Shown piece after piece: positions 1 through 7,088 of a stretch of 7,088 bases of DNA. Origin of the DNA: Azoarcus sp. (GTDB lineage Bacteria; Pseudomonadota; Gammaproteobacteria; Burkholderiales; Rhodocyclaceae); contig JAITWP010000141.1 of NCBI GenBank assembly GCA_031285365.1, positions 1 through 7,088 on the forward strand. The letters run 5' to 3'. The position numbers and the translations under genes were made by a program. Each line of letters opens with the position of its first letter. Position 1 is the first letter of the stretch. Under the pieces are notes generated by a model. The model did not search any database and was not told the DNA's origin. It worked only from the letters and a program-made list of their open reading frames with translations.

Positions 1-1
1 G

Positions 2-424
2 GATGGGGATGTGCAGTACCAGGTTCAACTGTTCGATGGCTGCACGGGCGAACCGTTCGAGCGCAAGGTCACGGTGGGCTACAAGCACGTTCTGAAGCTC
101 CACCACCTCGTCGACGACAAGATGCACGCGCGCTCGACCGGCCCGTATTCGCTCGTCACCCAGCAACCCCTGGGCGGCAAGGCGCAGTTCGGTGGTCAGC
201 GTTTCGGCGAGATGGAAGTCTGGGCGCTCGAAGCCTACGGCGCTTCCTACACTTTGCAGGAAATGCTCACGGTCAAGTCGGACGACGTCAATGGCCGTAC
301 CAAGGTGTACGAAAACATCGTCAAAGGCGAACACAAGATCGATTCTGGCATGCCCGAGTCCTTCAACGTGCTGGTGAAGGAAATTCGCTCGCTTGCGATC
401 GACATTGATCTGGACCGCAGATGA
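2..424 (+). CDS. rpoB: RNA polymerase beta subunit, C-terminal end (partial)
   Basis: This is the last 140 or so residues of the RNA polymerase beta subunit, which with beta' forms the catalytic cleft of the transcription enzyme. The frame is open to the left edge (Asp-Gly-Asp-Val before the first candidate GTG at 11), so the gene starts outside the window and that GTG is an internal valine. The sequence shows the highly conserved beta C-terminal region: VDDKMHARSTGPYSLVTQQP, then GGKAQFGGQRFGEMEVWALE, then LQEMLTVKSDDVNGR, and GMPESFNVLVKEIRSL close to the end. From knowledge of the family, this part forms the clamp anchor and packs against the beta' N-terminus. It ends in TGA at 422-424, with a short Arg-Arg tail in place of the acidic end of the E. 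coli protein. rpoC follows 42 bp downstream, the usual rpoBC operon. Identification is secure; only the 5' end is missing. Confidence 0.98.
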   Translation, partial: DGDVQYQVQLFDGCTGEPFERKVTVGYKHVLKLHHLVDDKMHARSTGPYSLVTQQPLGGKAQFGGQRFGEMEVWALEAYGASYTLQEMLTVKSDDVNGRTKVYENIVKGEHKIDSGMPESFNVLVKEIRSLAIDIDLDRR

Positions 425-456
425 ACCCGCAACATCGCGTGACGCATGTCCTGGAT

Positions 457-460
457 GGAG
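457..460 (+). promoter_or_regulatory. Ribosome binding site of rpoC
   Basis: A GGAG core lies 6 nt upstream of the ATG at 467, an ideal Shine-Dalgarno spacing. The rest of the 42-bp rpoB-rpoC gap holds no hairpin terminator or promoter that I can see, which fits co-transcription of the two genes. Confidence 0.8.
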
Positions 461-466
461 TAATAA

Positions 467-4723
<4,257 letters not shown>

Positions 4724-4741
4724 TGGGGCAGGGGTTGCAGT

Positions 4742-4776
4742 AAAAAAACAGGCCGACTTGTCGGCCTGTTTTTTTT
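4742..4776 (+). terminator. Rho-independent terminator of rpoBC, likely bidirectional
   Basis: Seven A residues, an 8-bp GC-rich stem (CAGGCCGA pairing with TCGGCCTG, CTTG loop at 4757-4760), then eight T residues. It begins 18 bp after the rpoC stop. Because a poly-A tract precedes the stem, the minus strand also reads as stem plus U-tract, so the same hairpin can end transcripts arriving from the convergent toxin-antitoxin operon, whose last stop codon lies about 40 bp away. The 40 bp between it and that stop hold nothing else recognisable. Structure is read directly from sequence; function in both directions is inferred. Confidence 0.93.
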
Positions 4777-4816
4777 GGATTGGCGTGACGGAACTGAAGT
4801 AGGCGGTGGTCGCCGC

Positions 4817-5149
4817 TCACGCGCTCACACGATGTGCCGGTTCCACGGACAAGCGCATACCGACCGACTTTAACACCGCCAACAACGTCTTCAGTGTCGG
4901 ATTACCCTTTGGAGACAGTGCGCGGTAGAGTGATTCACGGCTGATACCGGCATCCGAAGCTATTGCGCCCAAACCGCCATAGGCTTCCGCCACGGTACGT
5001 AACGCCACGAGTCCCGCCGCCCGGTTGTCCGGATCATCGAGCGATTCCATTGCGGCTTTCAGGTACTCGCTTGCCAAATCCCGGTCGGCACGCAGCTCGG
5101 CGACTTCCGCCTCGTGATGCGATACCGCGTTTTTGAACTTGTCCATCAT
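4817..5149 (-). CDS. Xre/HigA-like antitoxin (HI1420-type addiction module antidote)
   Basis: Predicted antitoxin of a type II toxin-antitoxin pair: a small DNA-binding protein that should bind and neutralise the adjacent toxin and repress the operon. It is 110 aa from the ATG at 5149. The first 35 or so residues are charged and probably helical. The C-terminal half is a helix-turn-helix: residues 60-79 read LGAIASDAGISRESLYRALS, followed by PKGNPTLKTLLAVLKSVGMR. The ISRESLYRALSPKGNPT.. pattern is the hallmark of the HI1420-like 'putative addiction module antidote' family within the Xre superfamily. The ATG at 5149 overlaps the toxin stop (ATGA), but a second ATG at 5146 lies at better spacing from the GGAGG, giving 109 aa; an ATG at 5164 is also possible but deeper inside the toxin gene. 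It ends close to the rpoC terminator. Family assignment is firm; activity is inferred. Confidence 0.88.
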   Translation of the reverse strand: MMDKFKNAVSHHEAEVAELRADRDLASEYLKAAMESLDDPDNRAAGLVALRTVAEAYGGLGAIASDAGISRESLYRALSPKGNPTLKTLLAVLKSVGMRLSVEPAHRVSA

Positions 5150-5466
5150 TGCCTCCGTTTCCATTCTGACCAATACTCCTTGGCCTGCTTGATGTCTGCT
5201 GTCTGGCTGCCCTTGTCGCCACCACACAGCAAAAGCACAACAGCCTTTCCGTGACGGGCGCAGTACACACGGTATCCAGCGCCGACATGGATGCGTAGCT
5301 CGATAACGCCTTCTCCAACCGGCTCACTATCACCGAAGTTGCCAGCCTCCACTTGGCGAAGCCGCACCCGAATGCGTGCTTGAGCCATCTTGTCACGTAG
5401 TCTGCCGAGCCATTCTGTGAATGGCACCCGACCATTTTCACACTGATACCGGAGAAGCTTTATCAT
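5146..5466 (-). CDS. RelE/ParE-superfamily toxin (HigB-like, HI1419-type)
   Basis: Predicted toxin of the pair, 106 aa. Family landmarks are all in place: an N-terminal strand leading to GRVPFTEWLGRLRD (12-25), GNFGD at 42-46, VGEGVIELRI at 50-59, GYRVY at 64-68, LLLCGGDK at 78-85, and a C-terminal helix around AKEYWSEW. This pattern matches the HI1419-like 'addiction module killer protein' group. Relatives of the RelE/HigB type cut mRNA on the ribosome, but this subgroup is less studied, so the target is not assured. The gene precedes its antitoxin, the higBA order, and overlaps it by four bases (ATGA). The start at 5466 is the only reasonable one: an in-frame TAA lies six codons upstream (5482-5484) with no ATG, GTG or TTG between. 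There is no Shine-Dalgarno before it. Codons such as ATA, CTA, GGA and AGT are more frequent here than in the flanking housekeeping genes, which fits acquisition by transfer. The frame is intact. Confidence 0.9.
   Translation of the reverse strand: MIKLLRYQCENGRVPFTEWLGRLRDKMAQARIRVRLRQVEAGNFGDSEPVGEGVIELRIHVGAGYRVYCARHGKAVVLLLCGGDKGSQTADIKQAKEYWSEWKRRQ
5152..5156 (-). promoter_or_regulatory. Ribosome binding site of the antitoxin gene
   Basis: GGAGG on the minus strand inside the last codons of the toxin gene. It is 2 nt from the ATG at 5149 and 5 nt from the adjacent ATG at 5146, so the second ATG has the better spacing. A strong site here, against none for the toxin, would favour antitoxin over toxin synthesis from one mRNA. 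Confidence 0.7.
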
Positions 5467-5473
5467 GGGAGTG

Positions 5474-5503
5474 ATTGTAGCTTAAAAGCTACTCGAAGGT
5501 CAC
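5474..5503 (-). promoter_or_regulatory. Predicted sigma-70 promoter of the toxin-antitoxin operon
   Basis: On the minus strand, TACAAT (5474-5479, five of six matches to the -10 consensus) and GTGACC (5498-5503, four of six matches to the -35 consensus) are separated by 18 bp. The -10 box ends only 7 bp before the toxin ATG, so a normal start site would give an mRNA with almost no leader. The position directly before a toxin-antitoxin operon supports it. Not tested; the weak -35 leaves doubt. Confidence 0.55.
5477..5492. promoter_or_regulatory. Inverted repeat, candidate operator of the toxin-antitoxin operon
   Basis: A 7-bp perfect inverted repeat with a 2-bp centre: GTAGCTT, AA, AAGCTAC on the plus strand. 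It covers half of the predicted -10 box and most of the adjacent spacer, 10 bp before the toxin start. Type II antitoxins with helix-turn-helix domains usually bind such palindromes as dimers and repress their own operon, so this is the obvious candidate site. The symmetry is seen directly; binding is inferred. Confidence 0.6.
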
Positions 5504-5605
5504 ACAGGATACGATCCCATTCTTCCAACTCGTCAACGTTTACCGTGAAGAGATGCCTGAAATGGCCGAGGTCATTCCCATCCGGTGTGAACTGACCCCC
5601 ATCCC

Positions 5606-7006
5606 TCAATACCGATAATGCTCCGCCTTATACGGCCCTTCGACCGGTACGCCGATGTACGTGGCCTGATCCGGTCTGAGGGGGGTGAGAACCGCGCCAA
5701 TTTTCTTCAGATGCAGGCGGGCGACCATTTCATCCAGCTTCTTGGGCAGGGTGTAGACGTTGATCGGGTATTCCTTCGTCTTGGTAAACAGATCGATCTG
5801 CGCCAATGTCTGGTTGGCAAAGGAATTGCTCATCACGAAACTCGGGTGCCCGGTGGCGCAGCCGAGGTTTACGAGCCGCCCTTCGGCGAGCAGGATGATG
5901 CGCTTGCCGTCCGGGAAGATGATGTGATCGACCTGCGGCTTGATGTTCTCCCACTGGTATTGGCGCAGGCTCGCGACGTCGATCTCGGAGTCGAAGTGAC
6001 CGATGTTGCAGACGATGCTGTTCATCTTCATCGCCTGCATGTGCGCGTGGGTGATGACGTGTACGTTGCCGGTGGCGGTGATGAAGATGTCGCCCTGGCT
6101 CGCGGCTTCGTCCATGTTGACCACGCGATAGCCTTCCATCGCGGCTTGCAGGGCGCAGATGGGGTCGATCTCGGTGACCCAGACCGTTGCACCGAGTCCC
6201 TTGAGTGATTGGGCACTGCCCTTGCCGACATCTCCGTAGCCGAGCACGACCGCGATCTTGCCCGCGATCATTACGTCGGTGGCGCGCTTGATGCCGTCAA
6301 CCAGTGATTCGCGGCAGCCGTAGAGGTTGTCGAACTTGGATTTCGTCACCGAGTCGTTCACGTTGATGGCGGGAAAGCGAAGTTCGCCCCGCGCGTGCAT
6401 CTGGTAGAGACGGTGCACGCCGGTGGTGGTTTCCTCGGTGACGCCCAGGATGTGGCCGATGCGCGTGGAGTACCACGTCGGGTCGGTTTTCAGTTTCGAG
6501 CGAATCGCGGCGAAGAGAACCGTTTCTTCCTCGCAGGTGGGCGCCGAGAGCACGGTGATGTCTTTTTCTGCCTTCACCCCCAGGTGCAGCAGCAGGGTGG
6601 CATCTCCGCCGTCGTCCAGGATCATGTTGGAGGCGCCGCCATCGGGCCACTCGAAAATGCGGTGGGTGTATTCCCAGTACTCTTCCAGACTTTCACCCTT
6701 GACGGCGAAGACGGGAATGCCGCGTTCGGCAATGGCGGCGGCGGCGTGATCCTGGGTGGAGAAGATGTTGCAGGATGCCCAGCGTACCTGTGCGCCCAGG
6801 GCGAGGAGTGTTTCGATCAGGACGGCGGTCTGGATGGTCATGTGCAATGAGCCGGTAATGCGCGCGCCCTTGAGCGGCTGACTTCCGGCAAATTCTTCGC
6901 GGATGGTCATCAGGCCCGGCATTTCGGTTTCGGCAATGGCAATTTCCTTGCGCCCCCAGCCGGCAAGGGCGGGGTCGGCAATGACGTAATCGTGTTGTGT
7001 GGTCAT
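5606..7006 (-). CDS. ahcY: Adenosylhomocysteinase (S-adenosyl-L-homocysteine hydrolase)
   Basis: Cytosolic NAD-dependent enzyme that reversibly splits S-adenosylhomocysteine into adenosine and homocysteine, removing the product that inhibits methyltransferases. The 466-aa length fits the bacterial form. Visible landmarks: TGSLHMT with H55, NMILDDGGD at 127-135, EETTTG at 191-196, NVNDSVTKSKFDN at 215-227 with catalytic K222 and D226, C231 in GCRES, and the Rossmann motif GYGDVGKG at 256-263 followed by the acidic E279. NIGHFDSEID at 334-343 contains the His-Phe gate of the family (H337, F338). The C-terminal PYKAEHYRY supplies K460 and Y464, which reach the cofactor of the neighbouring subunit. 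The stretch around 160-190 is the extra segment found in many bacterial enzymes and absent from the mammalian one. I chose the ATG at 7006: it matches the family N-terminus and has an AGAGAA purine run 7 nt upstream. Its probable metK neighbour ends 41 bp upstream. The gene looks intact. Confidence 0.98.
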   Translation of the reverse strand: MTTQHDYVIADPALAGWGRKEIAIAETEMPGLMTIREEFAGSQPLKGARITGSLHMTIQTAVLIETLLALGAQVRWASCNIFSTQDHAAAAIAERGIPVFAVKGESLEEYWEYTHRIFEWPDGGASNMILDDGGDATLLLHLGVKAEKDITVLSAPTCEEETVLFAAIRSKLKTDPTWYSTRIGHILGVTEETTTGVHRLYQMHARGELRFPAINVNDSVTKSKFDNLYGCRESLVDGIKRATDVMIAGKIAVVLGYGDVGKGSAQSLKGLGATVWVTEIDPICALQAAMEGYRVVNMDEAASQGDIFITATGNVHVITHAHMQAMKMNSIVCNIGHFDSEIDVASLRQYQWENIKPQVDHIIFPDGKRIILLAEGRLVNLGCATGHPSFVMSNSFANQTLAQIDLFTKTKEYPINVYTLPKKLDEMVARLHLKKIGAVLTPLRPDQATYIGVPVEGPYKAEHYRY

Positions 7007-7017
7007 GGAGGTATTCT

Positions 7018-7035
7018 CTGTTGAATGTTGAACAG
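7018..7035. repeat. Short direct and inverted repeat in the metK-ahcY gap
   Basis: On the plus strand GTTGAAT (7020-7026) is followed at once by GTTGAAC (7027-7033). The same bases can also form a weak 5-bp hairpin, CTGTT with AACAG, around an 8-nt loop. It lies just upstream of the ahcY ribosome binding region. It is too weak and lacks a T-tract to be a terminator; it may be chance. Confidence 0.3.
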
Positions 7036-7047
7036 GGCAGGGCGCGT

Positions 7048-7088
7048 TCAAAGTCCGGCATCGGCAGCCAGCGCGGCGGCCTTGTCGG
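7048..7088 (-). CDS. metK: Probable S-adenosylmethionine synthetase, C-terminal tail (partial)
   Basis: Only the last 12 codons and a stop are visible, reading DKAAALAADAGL. The incomplete codon before them ends in CC, compatible with threonine. MetK proteins of proteobacteria typically end in a WEKTDKAA..L..AAGL-like sequence, and metK is commonly found directly before ahcY in Betaproteobacteria, so metK is the best call. MetK makes S-adenosylmethionine from ATP and methionine, the step that feeds the methyl cycle completed by AhcY. The 41-bp gap to ahcY and the shared strand suggest one operon. The evidence is a very short match plus context. Confidence 0.65.
   Translation of the reverse strand, partial: DKAAALAADAGL

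Larger units (their letters stand above)
5463..5609 (-). other. Unassigned short open frame between ahcY and the toxin gene
   Basis: The 139-bp gap between the ahcY stop and the toxin start has no recognised gene. On the minus strand one frame stays open across it for 54 sense codons (from 5627 to the stop at 5463-5465). Its only plausible start is TTG at 5609, which overlaps the ahcY stop, and its TGA overlaps the toxin ATG in another ATGA. The 48-aa product would include VNVDELEEWDRILCDLRVAF, resembling an amphipathic helix. I recognise no family. The frame has no ATG or GTG start and its third-position GC is not strongly biased. A plus-strand frame of 45 sense codons (5481-5618) is open in the same stretch, so chance is a serious alternative. 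It may also be a gene remnant carried with the toxin-antitoxin module. I see no terminator hairpin for ahcY in this gap. Confidence 0.2.

Noticed and set aside
5034..5441. 135-aa minus-strand frame overlapping toxin and antitoxin
   Set aside because: Out of frame with both recognised genes and without family features; a shadow frame.
5481..5618. Plus-strand frame of 45 sense codons across the ahcY-toxin gap
   Set aside because: It has no start codon near its 5' end, no ribosome binding site and no family resemblance. It also overlaps the palindrome and the end of ahcY. Noted only because it weakens the case for the minus-strand frame in the same place.
7007..7047. SAH riboswitch upstream of ahcY
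   Set aside because: The gap is too short, and I see only a 5-bp hairpin with an 8-nt loop, not the required multi-helix fold.
5606..7051. ahcY extended to a TTG at 7051 (481 aa)
   Set aside because: The 15 extra residues overlap the probable metK stop, and TTG is a weak start. The ATG at 7006 matches the family N-terminus.

Overview
This window looks like ordinary chromosome from a GC-rich proteobacterium, most likely a betaproteobacterium. The RNA polymerase beta and beta' chains are of the proteobacterial type, with the large beta' trigger-loop insertion, and a probable metK tail sits directly upstream of ahcY, an arrangement I know from Betaproteobacteria. I cannot place it to genus.

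Layout. Positions 2-424 (+) are the 3' end of rpoB. After a 42-bp gap with a good ribosome binding site comes the complete rpoC (467-4723, +, 1418 aa). A strong hairpin terminator (4742-4776) follows. It has an A-tract on one side and a T-tract on the other, so it can act on both strands. Everything to its right is on the minus strand. Read from the right edge leftwards, there are the last 12 codons of a probable metK (7048-7088), ahcY (5606-7006, 466 aa), a gap of about 140 bp, and a two-gene type II toxin-antitoxin operon. The toxin is RelE/ParE/HigB-like (5146-5466) and the antitoxin is an Xre/HigA-like DNA-binding protein (4817-5149). The two overlap by ATGA. The toxin operon converges on rpoC and probably shares its terminator.

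How the genes work together. rpoB and rpoC encode the catalytic core of RNA polymerase and are co-transcribed. metK and ahcY are consecutive steps of the activated-methyl cycle: S-adenosylmethionine synthesis, and hydrolysis of the S-adenosylhomocysteine left after methyl transfer. The toxin-antitoxin pair is an accessory module of the HI1419/HI1420 type inserted between these housekeeping blocks.

I see no new large system. The places worth a second look are the toxin promoter region, where a near-perfect palindrome overlaps a strong -10 box only 7 bp from the start codon and there is no ribosome binding site, and an unexplained short open frame that links the ahcY stop to the toxin start.
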